From NCBI RefSeq assembly GCF_024868665.1, contig NC_079898.1, positions 3,905,863 through 3,969,862 of the forward strand: 64,000 nucleotides of DNA, given 5' to 3'. Below are positions 1 to 10,402 of the stretch, piece by piece. A model generated the notes under the pieces. The model was given only the letters and a program-made list of their open reading frames with translations, ran no database searches and had not been told where the DNA came from. Source of the stretch: Triplophysa rosa. Lineage: Eukaryota; Chordata; Actinopteri; Cypriniformes; Nemacheilidae. Every line of letters starts with the position of its first letter. Position 1 is the stretch's first letter. The position numbers and the translations under genes were made by a program.

Positions 1-983
1 AATTGAACAGCGGCTTTGCAATTCGAGAGCAGCCAGGGATGAAGGTCTGGTAGTAAAGAACCATGCCCAAGAATGATCTTATTTTCTTTGGTAAAGGTGT
101 GAGGCCATCCTCTTTCATTAAATCCTTCTTCTGAAAGGCAGAAATGACAGCGACCTTGTTTTCATCCACGGAAACTCCAGAATCGCTGATCACATGGCCC
201 AAAAATTTGATGGAGCGCCTGAGAAAGTGACACTTTTTTGGAGCCAACTTCAGATTACTAGCTCTCAACCGCGCGAACACCACTTCCAAGCGTGTCAATG
301 CTGCTTGTTCAGAACGGGCGAAAATCAGCAAATCGTCAAGATAGCAAAGGAGGCTGGAAAAGTTCAGATCCCCAAATACGCTGAGCATCATGCGCATAAA
401 GGATGCAGGACTATTGCACAGGCCCTGCAGGAGATGGTTATATTCATACAAGCCCATGGGCGTTGTGAATGCAGTGTAATGCCGATCGGACACATGGAGT
501 GGGACGTTGTAAAATCCTGACGTTATGTCCACAGAGCTGAATAGAAGATTGCCACCAAGAGCAGCCAGGCAATCCGCCTGATGGGGCAAGGGATGAGCAT
601 CCTTGACAGTCTTCGCATTAAGCCAACGAAAATCTGTACATACTCTTAGTGATCCATCCTTCTTCCAAACCATTACCAAAGGAGATGCATACTCGCTGGC
701 TGACTTGCTAATAATGTCTTTTTCTTCCATGTCAGAAAGAACCTCTCTCAACTTTTGGTAGTGGGCAGGAGGGATTCGGCGATAGGGCAGACGGAATGGA
801 CGCTCATCGCACAAATGAATTCTGTGTACAAAGTCTTTTGCTTCTCCACAATCAAGTCGGTCTTTGGAGAAAACATCATGATAGGACACAATAAGGCTTG
901 CCAACTCCTCCTTCCATGACTTGGAGACTTCACACGCTTCAATATCAATGTCCCCCAAACCATACTCGTGCAGTAACCGCACA
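1..983 (-). pseudogene. Ty3/gypsy pol: reverse transcriptase, partial at the window edge
   Basis: This is the RNA-directed DNA polymerase segment of the element. On the minus strand one frame stays open to position 1. It shows the RT core in order: a WKKDGSLRVCTDFR-like block near 640-680, an SVDITSGFYNV-like block, and the catalytic YLDD box at 332-343 followed by LLIFA. Downstream comes the FLGHVIS block (about 190-225) and the start of the connection region. Both catalytic aspartates are present. The frame is lost upstream at 984, where the duplicated block begins. The enzyme would copy element RNA in gag particles in the cytoplasm. RNase H and integrase must lie to the left of the window. 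Confidence 0.85.
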
Positions 984-1915
984 GAGTCAACAGAAGGAAT
1001 GGGCTTTGGGAAAGCTGCGACAGGAACATCATGAGGTCTGCACATGCCTTGCGTGACAGTAACATCCTCCACTGCCAAACAAGGGGACACATCAGCCAGC
1101 TTAGCGTTACGATGAAGAGTTATTGGAGACTGTGTGGGATTCAGAATCTTCATCGGCAGCCATCGATCCCCCCCACAAAGGAGTCACTACACGTCCAACA
1201 AGAACATGACCGGATGCCGAACGAGAAGTAGTGGGTTCAACGATGACTGTGCTTCCTGGAGAAATTTTAGTGTCAGCAGGTAGTTTTCCCCAGACCAGGT
1301 GCTCACATCTGGGAAGCAAAGTAACTGCTTGACAAAGTTTCACTGTCCCAAGTTTAGCAGGCTGGTGAGGACCAGACCAACGAGAAATACAGCTCAAAAG
1401 TTCAAGAAACTCTTCGCATTCAGGGTTGCTGTTTTGGCACGAAATAACTNGAGTCAACAGAAGGAATGGGCTTTGGGAAAGCTGCGACAGGAACATCATG
1501 AGGTCTGCACATGCCTTGCGTGACAGTAACATCCTCCACTGCCAAACAAGGGGACACATCAGCCAGCTTAGCGTTACGATGAAGAGTTATTGGAGACTGT
1601 GTGGGATTCAGAATCTTCATCGGCAGCCATCGATCCCCCCACAAAGGAGTCACTACACGTCCAACAAGAACATGACCGGATGCCGAACGAGAAGTAGTGG
1701 GTTCAACGATGACTGTGCTTCCTGGAGAAATTTTAGTGTCAGCAGGTAGTTTTCCCCAGACCAGGTGCTCACATCTGGGAAGCAAAGTAACTGCTTGACA
1801 AAGTTTCACTGTCCCAAGTTTAGCAGGCTGGTGAGGACCAGACCAACGAGAAATACAGCTCAAAAGTTCAAGAAACACTTCGCATTCAGGGTTGCTGTTT
1901 TGGCACGAAATAACT
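984..1915. repeat. Near-perfect 465/466-bp direct duplication joined by an N
   Basis: Bases 984-1449 are repeated at 1451-1915 with a single ambiguous base (N) at 1450 between them. The copies differ by one C in a homopolymer (7 C near 1170, 6 C near 1640) and one substitution near 1412/1878. The block lies in the protease-to-RT linker of the gypsy element. Position 983 is the natural continuation of the second copy, so one copy is superfluous. An unresolved assembly overlap is the likeliest cause. Confidence 0.9.
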
Positions 1916-1983
1916 TCCCAGTACTTCTTTTCGGCTTTCATCTTCTGGAGCACGCATTTGATAACATTACTGCCAATAATGAA
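1451..1983 (-). pseudogene. Ty3/gypsy pol linker between protease and RT
   Basis: The minus-strand frame continues that of the protease after a stop codon at 1984-1986. It encodes a hydrophilic linker with a run resembling GRVVTPLWGDRW, which I recall from the protease-RT spacer of fish gypsy elements. No catalytic motif is expected here. The segment at 984-1449 repeats it. The in-frame stop and the duplication both argue for a dead or mis-assembled copy. Confidence 0.65.
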
Positions 1984-2403
1984 TTAGTCTTTCTGTCCAG
2001 GCACTACTAAGGTAGGAACGATGAACTTGAACCCATAGACTTCGATTTCCAGGTCATATGTGCACTTAGGCTGAATAGTAAGACCACCACAGCCCACCAG
2101 GACTACGTTACCAGGAATCATTGAGGGATGCGAAAGAACTCCGTCGGCATGCAACTTTGACTCACCTTCTGTACTCAGGGTGCAAGCCATACTGCCAGAA
2201 TCAAGCAAACCATTCAGTACGGACTGGCCACTGACAGTTACAGGAGCGTAAAACAGTCCACTAGCTCCATCAATTTTCTGAGATCCCACATACAGCACTG
2301 TTTTGTCGGTTGGCAACAATTTACAACTATTTACAAATATCTCGAGCGGGTCTGACTCGTCTTTTGGGGTAAGTACGCCACTGCCCATGCTATCCCCCTC
2401 CAC
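1984..2403 (-). CDS. Ty3/gypsy aspartic protease (retropepsin)
   Basis: This 139-residue minus-strand frame contains the retropepsin active-site signature LLDSGSMACTL, a DSG variant of DTG, about halfway along. It ends at GQKD before a stop. Retropepsins dimerise and cleave gag-pol in the virus-like particle. The frame lies directly downstream of gag in another frame, consistent with expression by frameshift or with an indel. The stop at 1984-1986 interrupts a reading frame that otherwise continues towards RT, so it is probably a disabling mutation. Confidence 0.8.
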   Translation of the reverse strand: MEGDSMGSGVLTPKDESDPLEIFVNSCKLLPTDKTVLYVGSQKIDGASGLFYAPVTVSGQSVLNGLLDSGSMACTLSTEGESKLHADGVLSHPSMIPGNVVLVGCGGLTIQPKCTYDLEIEVYGFKFIVPTLVVPGQKD

Positions 2404-2414
2404 ACATGGACTAC

Positions 2415-3842
2415 TTAGTTTAACTGAGTGGCAGGAGAATGTGGCTCAAAGCTTCTTGTTTTGGGACAATCATTATTAAAGTGTCCGGTTTTGAAGCAGT
2501 TACGGCAAAGCCTCTGGCGCATACAATGTGTATGTGTAGTGTGCTCTGTAGATCGACATACCTTACATACAGGGCTCGAACTAGGCTTGGAATCTGAGGT
2601 TCTGACATGACATCCAGGATTGGACGAGGACAATGAGGCAGTGCAGAGAGATAAAACTTTATCCATCATGCTGACTAATGGCTGCAAACTGTCGTTAGGC
2701 ATAAACGGGGCAGCTTTGGGGTTGAGCTGACTATTTGAACATGGTAGCTGATCTGATGAGCGTCCAGACTGTTTGGGAGAACTAGATAGTGGATCGTCAC
2801 AGAGAGTCACAGCGTTCTGATGGCAGGTGGACGCAGGTGAGTAACGTTGGGTTCTATTAGAAGTTCTTTTCAGGTTCCTGCGGTGACAATCCAGTCGCTC
2901 TTGAACCTCGGTGGCACTCCACTGTTCAGCAGGCTTAAACTGAAAAGACAAAGCAAGGCCAGGATCTGGACAGTGAGAGACAAACATCACAACAGCTTCA
3001 GCTGCAGGATCCTCAACACACTTTTTGCGCCTACGCAAACACTCATCAGCCACATCGATCGCCTTATTCAGCCATATCCAGTAGTCCATGGGACTCTCGT
3101 CTGCTTTAGGGAGAGTGTTGTAAAAGTCAGCCATGGGCATGTTCGAGTAGGTCAACTCACTGAAATTGCGCTTCAGTATGTCAAACACTGTGGTGGGGAG
3201 CACTGCAGCAGTCAACCCTGGGAAGCTGCGCAAGGACACTTTGACTACATCCCTTGCTTTTCCGGCCAATCTGCTCAAAATAAGATCAGAAGCAGTTTCA
3301 TCAGTGCACTTCTTACTGTTCAAATAACTGTACATCATGTCTTCCCATTCGTGCACCGAAAATGAATCACTTTGATCACCTCTAAAGAATGGTGGAGGTG
3401 TAACATCATGTTGGACAATGACTTTCAATTCAGAAGCATCTACACGATCACTCGAATGCTGCACATCTGACTTGGACTGCACTCGTCTGGGTTGTTGTGT
3501 TAAATTGAGACTGGCCGAAATGCTCTCGCCAATTTTCTGTGCCAAATCAGAAATAATACTTCCTAGAGACTCAGGAGTAATAACAAGGTCAGCATTCGAG
3601 CGGGCAAATGGTGTAGAACAAGCAGCTGGACCCACTGAGGTACCAATAGCCGAATCAGATTCATGTACACGGTCAGTGTCTAAATTAAAGAGAACCCTCC
3701 CCCTCCCAAAACATTGAGGTGAAGTTTCAAACATTTTGTCAGGACGACTAAAAACAGCCCCACTACCCCTGCCGACTGGGAACATGGCACTAGGTTGCTG
3801 CACAGAGCTGGATGTATCCTGACCAACAGTGTCGTCAAACAT
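2415..3842 (-). CDS. Ty3/gypsy gag with zinc knuckles
   Basis: This is the structural protein of the retrotransposon particle. I chose the ATG at 3842 (MFDDTVGQ), giving 475 aa. An upstream in-frame ATG at 3902 would add only a 20-residue hydrophobic run typical of untranslated leader. The central part carries a retrotransposon-gag-like region with a WEDMMYSYL block. Near the C-terminus are two CCHC-type knuckles: a CKVC...C variant and the canonical CRNCFKTGHFNNDC, which bind element RNA. The frame is uninterrupted, so gag is the best preserved part of this copy. The protease follows 12 bp downstream in another frame. Confidence 0.85.
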   Translation of the reverse strand: MFDDTVGQDTSSSVQQPSAMFPVGRGSGAVFSRPDKMFETSPQCFGRGRVLFNLDTDRVHESDSAIGTSVGPAACSTPFARSNADLVITPESLGSIISDLAQKIGESISASLNLTQQPRRVQSKSDVQHSSDRVDASELKVIVQHDVTPPPFFRGDQSDSFSVHEWEDMMYSYLNSKKCTDETASDLILSRLAGKARDVVKVSLRSFPGLTAAVLPTTVFDILKRNFSELTYSNMPMADFYNTLPKADESPMDYWIWLNKAIDVADECLRRRKKCVEDPAAEAVVMFVSHCPDPGLALSFQFKPAEQWSATEVQERLDCHRRNLKRTSNRTQRYSPASTCHQNAVTLCDDPLSSSPKQSGRSSDQLPCSNSQLNPKAAPFMPNDSLQPLVSMMDKVLSLCTASLSSSNPGCHVRTSDSKPSSSPVCKVCRSTEHTTHTHCMRQRLCRNCFKTGHFNNDCPKTRSFEPHSPATQLN

Positions 3843-4351
3843 GACTTCGTTTGAATAGTAAACACAATAAGAAACGTAATAAGAAAATAAAAATAAAAAC
3901 ACAAATCACCAACTAGTTATGCAGAGAAAAAGAAAAAAAGAAATATGCACTTTTGCAGAAACACACATGTAATGAGTCAAAAGAGACGTTTCGGAGAAAG
4001 AAAGAAAAGAAAAAAACGATCACAAAAATTCACCGTCATCAATGAGCGTGCAGCGGCGCGAAGAACAGTTCAACACGCGTACACGGCGAATAGTCTTTGA
4101 TCAAACCGAAACAGTTTTCAACCATACCTCACAAAAGGCAAGCGTTCGATTAATACCGTCCTATGCGATGTAAGCAGCAAATACGGGTAACGGGTTGAAC
4201 GCGGCCGATGCGATGGAACGAGCTGCGGCCTCCGTAATCAGCGAAACACTCCTCCAGCGATCTGTTAGCACATCCGTCGTCTGTTGATGCAGCAACTCCG
4301 GCGATCGGCGAGCAGCAGATCATGCGAAATCCAAAGGGTCACGGCACCACG
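3843..4351 (-). other. Gypsy leader with tRNA-His-type primer binding site
   Basis: This is untranslated leader between gag and the candidate LTR. On the minus strand the sequence at 4336-4349 reads TGGTGCCGTGACCC. It matches the reverse complement of the 3' end of animal tRNA-His over about 11-12 bases, and begins 2 bp inside the LTR end. It would prime minus-strand DNA synthesis. The match is from memory of tRNA-His. Confidence 0.6.
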
Positions 4352-5350
4352 TGTAACCGGTGGCTCGCGTATGCCCGGCGACACCAGTTATTAGAGACTC
4401 GGTCTACTTTGCGTTGTGTTGTGGGAAACAGACACGGGACAGCAGGCATCAGTTCACTGGATCGTTTAATCTGATCGACAAAGAAACATACAAACAGCCT
4501 CTCAGATTAAAAGGCCCTTATTGTGCTTCTCTCCCTGAATCACATTACAAAAGGGCAGAAAAGGAGGAAACATACCTGATCGACAAAGAAACATACAAAC
4601 AGCCTCTCAGATTAAAAGGCCCTTATTGTGCTTCTCTCCCTGAATCACATTACAAAAGGGAAAAAAGGAGGAAACATACCTGATCGACAAAGAAACATAC
4701 AAACAGCCTCTCAGATTAAAAGGCCCTTATTGTGCTTCTATAAAACAAATGTGTTGTACATGCGTCACCATATGCTCACTTCCACATTTAAGAGAAATAT
4801 AACTCAAAAAGTGCAAAATGACAACAATCATCACACATACACGTAGAATAACATTATTCACAAGTTTGGGTGAAGATATATAGATATAAAAGTAATAATT
4901 AAAGTAAGGATTAAATAGGATTATCAGACAACCAAAAATAAACCTACCTCTCCCTGAATCACATTACAAAAGGGAAGAGGAGGGGACAGAACAGGAAGTT
5001 AAGTCACCTAGCGATCATACCACATTTAAAGGGGAAGCACACATTGAGATCAGGTATCCACAAAACGTACAAATGAACACTTTTGGGTGAATTAATGAAC
5101 AATTTTGGGTGAATTATAACAATATTTAGTAGTACACTTTGTATACCTGTTACATATGTACAATATGTGGTCTAGGAGATACAATTTAAAGCCAGATGCA
5201 CTTATCCACCCCTTAATCACAAAAACACAATTGGGGTACAATAATGATGTTAAACAACTTCGTGAATGGGCTCTGCGCTGAGATTTTCTTTTCATGCCAC
5301 AACAGAAACCGGATATCGCATATTACAATGTAATGTAATATAATGTTACA
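4352..5350 (-). repeat. Candidate 5' LTR of the gypsy element
   Basis: On the minus strand the segment starts TGTAAC and ends GTTACA directly before the primer binding site, as expected for an LTR with TG...CA ends. A second TGTAAC at 5154 is an alternative outer end, so the length is either about 1.0 kb or 0.8 kb. The other LTR is outside the window, so neither identity nor target-site duplication can be tested. Confidence 0.5.
4471..4740. repeat. Tandem repeat, 104-105 bp unit, about 2.6 copies, inside the LTR
   Basis: Units start at 4471, 4576 and 4680, each opening with CTGATCGACAAAG. They are nearly identical except in the A/G-rich stretch before each junction. Part of the unit (CTCTCCCTGAATCACATTAC) recurs near 4948. 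Confidence 0.9.
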
Positions 5351-5645
5351 CATATTTATTCAGTTCACAAACACTTAAAATAAGTAGAGTAAATAAAATA
5401 TAAATGAGAATCAGCGGTAATTTCTCCCGGTCGGCTTTTTCAATGGCCCTTCCGGTATGCGTGCATGCAGTCTGAAAGAGAGATTCTTCATGAACAAAAC
5501 TGTCGCAATGACAAAATGAGAAGTGATGCAGTATACAAGGATTGAACTCACTGCTGATTTTTGTTAAATTTGTTTCAGGTTGCAAGCGTACGAGTGGAAT
5601 CCAATGTGGAGGAGTAACGCGCAGCTGAGAGACACGAGCGCACAC

Positions 5646-5706
5646 AAATACACACACACAGACAGAAAGACAGACAGACACACGCACGCACACACACACT
5701 CACACA
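5646..5706. repeat. CA-rich microsatellite
   Basis: An imperfect (CA)n tract with CAGA and CACG interruptions. The surrounding 5350-5879 shows nothing else recognisable. Confidence 0.9.
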
Positions 5707-5879
5707 GAGCGAATCACAATTACAATCGTAACAAAGAGAAAGAATATATCACCACATGTATAATCAAATAAAAGTAATTTGGACTTGACAATTCTTGTGT
5801 TTACTTGTGTTTATTTCTCATGGTTTCATTTGACACTTTCAAAGAGTAAAATATAAAAGACGTAAAAAGGCCTTTTAGC

Positions 5880-6175
5880 GAACGTTCCCTAAAGGTCCCG
5901 AATGTCCCTTGTAGGTCCTGTGAACGTCCCCTAAAGGTCCCGAATGTCCTTTGTAGGTCCTGTGAACGTCCCCTAAAGGTCCCGAATGTCCCTTGTAGGT
6001 CCTGTGAACGTCCCCTAAAGGTCCCGAATGTCCTTTGTAGGTCCTGTGAACGTCCCCTGCAACGTCCCCCGAACGTCCCCGGGGACGTCCCGTTAACGTT
6101 TAAAGAACCCTACACGGTGACGTCCAGGGGACGTTCGCAGTGACCGTTCAGGGGACGTTCAGGGGACCTTTTTTT
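5880..6175. repeat. 42-bp minisatellite, four units, with degenerate tail
   Basis: Four 42-bp units begin GAACGT at 5880, 5922, 5964 and 6006. They are followed to about 6175 by a degenerate run of GGGACGTTC/GAACGTCCC words that partly form inverted repeats. This looks like a terminal region of a non-autonomous DNA element, but I could not identify its partner end. Bases 6176-6765 hold no recognisable gene. Confidence 0.8.
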
Positions 6176-6765
6176 GTTAGCTGGGATTGTACTGCGGTGC
6201 GGTTACCTTTTTTTGGAATATTAATAAAAATAATTGGAGCCAGTGAGGGGGAGTACGCGTCACCTCATGCAGAAGCGTATGAGCGTTTTAAACGTGATTC
6301 ATCTCCTGATAATGTAGATCAAGTATATGAAAATAATCTATATGAACCAATGCAGGATAAGAAAAACGAATGTCATTCCTTTGGGCAAAAGCAGAAGGGT
6401 AGCCTTCTGGTCAACGTCAGAGCTCATGTTTGCAGAAGGGAGCGCAAAATAATCTCTGGGGAATGCAAAAGTTTTCTGAGGGAAAGAAAAATATTCTTGG
6501 GGAAACGCAAAAGTTTTGCAAAGGAACGCAATGTTGGGGAGAGCAAAATATTTAAAATATTTTCACTCCCTTTCCTATTTTTCTACCACCTGTATGTCCC
6601 TGTAGTGGCTCAGTGTCGCATCTGTTTTGACAATGTGAGATAACATCGGACATAAAGACTTGCATATCAAAATTATACTAGCCTAACTGTACAGTTTTAA
6701 GATAAACGCTTACAATATGAGAGGATCCGCACGCAGCCAGTGTCTTGCTGCGACATCTCTGTACA

Positions 6766-7083
6766 TGTCACAGTTCAGCAAGGAAAACAAAGAGAGGATC
6801 CACGTGCAGTAAAATATTTAATCAAAAAGACACATAATGGTAGCTCAATGGTCCGAGAACCACGAGGGAGCACATACAACAATTCACAACAGACAACTGA
6901 ACACCAGGGCTATATATGCACAGATGAAGGGACAAACAGGTAATGAGACACAGGTGAGACCAATACATGATAAAGAGACAAAGCATTGATGGAAACCGGA
7001 GTCCTTACAAAAACACAAGCAGTACACAGAGTAGCATAGCGCCCTCAGGTGGCGAAATGAGGTGCCAGCAACAGGGCGTGACA
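6766..7083. mobile_element. Possible solo LTR
   Basis: About 318 bp starting TGTCACAG and ending GCGTGACA. Its AGAGGATCCACGTGCAGTAAA stretch resembles the LTR of the gag-only element at 31825-32947. A clean 5-bp target-site duplication is not evident, so the borders are tentative. Confidence 0.4.
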
Positions 7084-7374
7084 GCATGTCTTCATTGAAC
7101 ACTGTGTGGCGCGCTTGAGCATGCATGAATTTTTCAGATAAAAATTACATTTTAGTTTTATGAAACTTGTACAAATATTGGACAAATGTGTTTTGTTTTA
7201 GCATGATAATTTGACAAAATGTTAGTTGTCTAGTTTTAATGAAAAACCAGGGGACCCCCCAAGTTCACTATTTTAGACCTTATGAGAGGTCCCTTAAGGC
7301 TTATGAGGGGTCCGGGACCGCCCCAGCCCCCCCCCTCAATTCGAACCCTGCTAATAACAATAAAACAGTGGGCA

Positions 7375-8384
7375 ATGGAGGTTAGAGAGGAGCACCAGGA
7401 TGAGGAAGCAGCCTCTTCAAACACTTCTGTAACCACAGCTCCATCATTAAGCGGTTCTGTTGCACGCCCTGTATTTATGCCGGAAACTTTTACCGGTACG
7501 GGGCGGGAATGGTCCGATTGGAAAGAGCAGTTTGAGATGGCAGCTGTGGTGAATAATTGGAATGATGGAATGAAGCTGATATTTATGGCGCTCTTATTAT
7601 CGGGCCGTGCTCGAGATATTTACAGTGGCCTTCCATTTGAGGCCAAGCGCAGTTATGTTTTATTGAAGGATGCGCTGGGCAAATGTTTTTAACCATGTGA
7701 GACTGCCAAATGGAATCGAGTTAGTTTCTCGTCACATAAACGCCAGACGAATGAGACCTTACGAGAATTTGGCAATGCATTGCAACGATTGGTGACTAAA
7801 GCGAATCCTTCGCGGGCGCGGACACCCAAGACTTATTGGCTAGAGATAATTTTATTACGCATGTAGGAAATGGAGAAACTCATATTCGACTTCGTAGTGT
7901 TAAACCTCTTACTTTAGAAGAAGCAATTAATATTGCAGCTGAATTTGAACTTATTCAGGGGTTAGAGCAATGTGCTGCTCCCCCTGATGCCAGAGTGCGG
8001 GGTTTACAAATTTCTGCGGCAGAAAGTAAAGTAGACGCTCTGACCAGGGTCGTGGATGCGCTTCGTAATGAAGTTCAGTCGCTACAAAAATCTGTACAGC
8101 AACTTTTGGAAATTGTTCCAGCGTTAGTGAAAGCTGTACCATCTAGAAATATTAATGCTGAATCATTAACAACTGCGACTGGAGGTAGACAGGCGCAATT
8201 TTCTGGGGGTGGGTGTTGGGAATGTGGGTGTAATCGGCATTTGAGGAGAGATTGTCCTTATGTGCAGGGAAACGGGAGGGGGCAGGTAAATTCGGCCAAA
8301 TGCCTGCCCCAGTCCAAGAACACTTCTATCAGTTGGCCTCATTGTTCCAGAATAACCCAGGGGTCTATCTTGCTGCTAAATTAG
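7375..8384 (+). pseudogene. Ty3/gypsy gag, broken
   Basis: A second, unrelated Ty3/gypsy element on the plus strand. Gag begins at the ATG at 7375 (MEVREEH) and shows a typical capsid block (GREWSDWKEQFEMAA, then LLSGRARDIYSGLP). It is interrupted by TAA near 7690, resumes in a shifted frame around 7815-7836, and ends with a CX2CX4HX4C knuckle (CWECGCNRHLRRDC, about 8214-8255). The knuckle has Arg where Gly is usual. The stop and frame changes make it a pseudogene. Upstream, 7225-7340 carries C/G-rich element-end sequence rather than a clear LTR. Confidence 0.8.
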
Positions 8385-8826
8385 GTGGGTGCGATGTTAA
8401 ACTTTTAGTTGATACAGGTGCTCAAGTTTCAATAATACCGAAACAGAAGTGGGTTACTATTACTAATGGAGGGTCCCGACTTGAACTTCATGAGGGGGTG
8501 GTTAGAGTGGCTAATGGGGGGTGGATGCCGATTTTGGGACGTTGGCAGACTGTCTGCCATTTTGATTCTCTGGCTGTCATTGCAGAGTTTCTTGTGGCAG
8601 ATTTGGAACCGCAAGAGATTCTGCTTGGCACTGATTTTTTGTTAACGTTCGGCGCCATTATCAATCTCGATCAAGAGAGTTGCTGTTTAATGGGTAAACA
8701 AATACCCCTTTTGTTTGCCAGGGATAAGGATGTACTTTCATGTGATGTAATGGTGCATGCTGATACGTACGTTCCTCCCCGTAGTGAGGTCTTAATTACC
8801 GGCCCCATCGATTTTGCGTTGATTAC
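8252..8826 (+). pseudogene. Ty3/gypsy aspartic protease, broken at the 3' side
   Basis: The frame overlaps the end of gag by about 130 bp in a different phase. It contains the retropepsin motif LLVDTGAQVSIIP (about 8400-8440) and the C-terminal ILLGTDFLL block (about 8615-8645), both well conserved. At about 8820 the sequence jumps directly into the reverse transcriptase (DYRRLND). The C-terminal linker and the first RT block are therefore deleted. Confidence 0.8.
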
Positions 8827-9540
8827 AGGCGGCTAAATGATGTAACGAAGAAAGATGCGTATCCTTTACCACAGATTGATGAAGTGTTGGATAGTCTTGC
8901 TCATGCCCGGTGGTTTTCCACTCTTGACCTGGCCAGTGGATATTGGCAGGTTGAGGTGGACCCCAGAGATAAATATAAGACCGCTTTTACGACTCGACAG
9001 GGGCTTTTTGAATTTAATGTTTTAAGTTTAGGACTGTGCAACGCAACGAGTACATTTCAGCGCCTTATGGATTTGGTGTTGGCGGATTTGCAGTGGACCA
9101 CTTGCCTCGTATATTTAGACAATATTATTGTCTTTGGGAGGATGTTTGGGGAACATCTACAACGGCTTGATGAGGTTCTGTCTAAATTACGCCACGCTAA
9201 TCTAAAGGTAAAACCATCTAAATGTACGATGTTTACTACCCAGGTTAGTTACTTGGGGCATGTTATATCTGCTGATGGTGTACGAACGGATCCTGCAAAA
9301 ATAGATGCGGTGAAGCAATGGCCCCTACCGAGAAACCAATCTGAGGCTCGAAGCTTTATGGGTTTAGCATCGTATTACCGGCGCTTTATTAAAGGTTTTG
9401 CTGAAATTGCACGACCATTACACCATCTTACTGAAAAGGGGCAAAAATTTAAGTGGGACGATGTATGTCAGCAAGCGTTTTGTGAGCTCAAAGAACACAA
9501 AACCTTGTGACAACTCCGGTTCTTGCATACCCCAACCCCG
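8821..9540 (+). pseudogene. Ty3/gypsy reverse transcriptase with YLDN active site, truncated
   Basis: An open frame from 8821 to 9510 shows successive RT blocks: YRRLND, STLDLASGYWQVEV, LGLCNATSTFQRLMD, then VYLDNIIVF at about 9109-9135, GHVISADGV and GLASYYRRFI. The usual YLDD box reads YLDN, replacing a metal-binding Asp with Asn. Homology continues past the stop to about 9540 in a shifted frame (TTPVLAYPNPD) and then ends abruptly at a DIRS fragment. RNase H and integrase are missing. The copy is dead. Confidence 0.85.
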
Positions 9541-10402
9541 ATCAGGGAACTGAGGTTACATCCATAACCAAGACGTTCCCTTTCTGTTGGTCTCTCGACG
9601 TTGTGTTGAGCCGACAGATAGGGTTCCTATGGAAAACGCCACAACGCTGTGCCCTGTCACAATCTCTAGCGAAGCGACAGTGACTGGCCTGGGTGTGTCA
9701 GCCGTGAGCGCTACCGTGAAATTGTAACCTGCCAGTGGATAGGTAGGGGGTCCCAGAGCTTCTTTTGAAGGTGGGAAGGCCCCTGCCTTCGGGGTCTCAG
9801 GATAGCGTGAGAATCACCGGGCCCGAGTTCTAGGCAATCTGTGGACACGGAGAATGCTTGTAGGTCCGCTACCTTCATGAGCGCCATCCGGAGAGTCGTC
9901 TTCATCGTGAGGTGAGAAAGAGCGGCATCTCCGAGGGGCTCCGGGACCGCATCAAAGTCGCAAGAGGGTACAGAGCCCATTAGGAACCAAATGATCAGGT
10001 TGTGCTGTCCTAGAGACTTACCAGCAACTGGGTCGTGATGAGCGGCAATAGCGGCTACATACACGTTCAGTGTGGAAGGGGAGAGATTACTCTCGAATCT
10101 CTGGAAGGACAGCACGTTCCCGATCGAGCAACTCCACGGGTCTTCTCTTCGAGAAGAGCACCAGGATGAGAAGAGGCACCACTTACAGGCGTATAGCCGA
10201 CTAGTGGCCAGGGCCCTAGCCTGAGTGATGGTCTTAACTGCCACAGGGGGTAGACCAATCAGGATCTCCTCGTCCCATCCAGTGAGAGTTTGAAGTCTGA
10301 AGTTCATTGGCCTTTTCTAAAGAAGTCGGAAGCGATAGGTTCTCAAGGACGAACCCCATCTGTCGCCTCTACACAACGTCAAGAGACCAACAGAAAGGGA
10401 AC
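9541..10402 (-). mobile_element. DIRS retrotransposon fragment
   Basis: The left 170 bp match the internal complementary region of the full DIRS copy at 20865 onward. Then follows a tyrosine recombinase segment. The right end (about 10303-10402) matches the outer inverted terminal repeat and ends in GGGAAC. Gag and RT are deleted. It abuts the broken gypsy on the left and a split Tc1 transposase on the right. Confidence 0.8.
9711..10307 (-). pseudogene. DIRS tyrosine recombinase fragment
   Basis: This 198-residue frame contains the N-terminal core-binding region of DIRS recombinases: WCLFSSWCSSRREDP, then SNLSPSTLNVYVAAIAAHHDP, then a KTTLRMAL...DLQAFSV segment. These enzymes insert DIRS circles by site-specific recombination rather than with an integrase. 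The catalytic C-terminal half with the HxxR motif and nucleophilic Tyr is absent. The last 30 residues read into unrelated sequence, so this is a remnant. Confidence 0.75.

Larger units (their letters stand above)
1..5350 (-). mobile_element. Ty3/gypsy-like LTR retrotransposon, left part beyond the window
   Basis: Read on the minus strand, the order is candidate 5' LTR, primer binding site, gag with zinc knuckles, aspartic protease, a linker, and reverse transcriptase that runs off the left edge. That order is typical of Ty3/gypsy. The 3' LTR, RNase H and integrase are outside the window. The protease-linker frame carries a stop at 1984-1986, and a 466-bp duplication bounded by an N (984-1915) breaks pol, so this copy as assembled is not functional. 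The right limit depends on which LTR end is correct (5350, or alternatively 5154). Confidence 0.85.
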
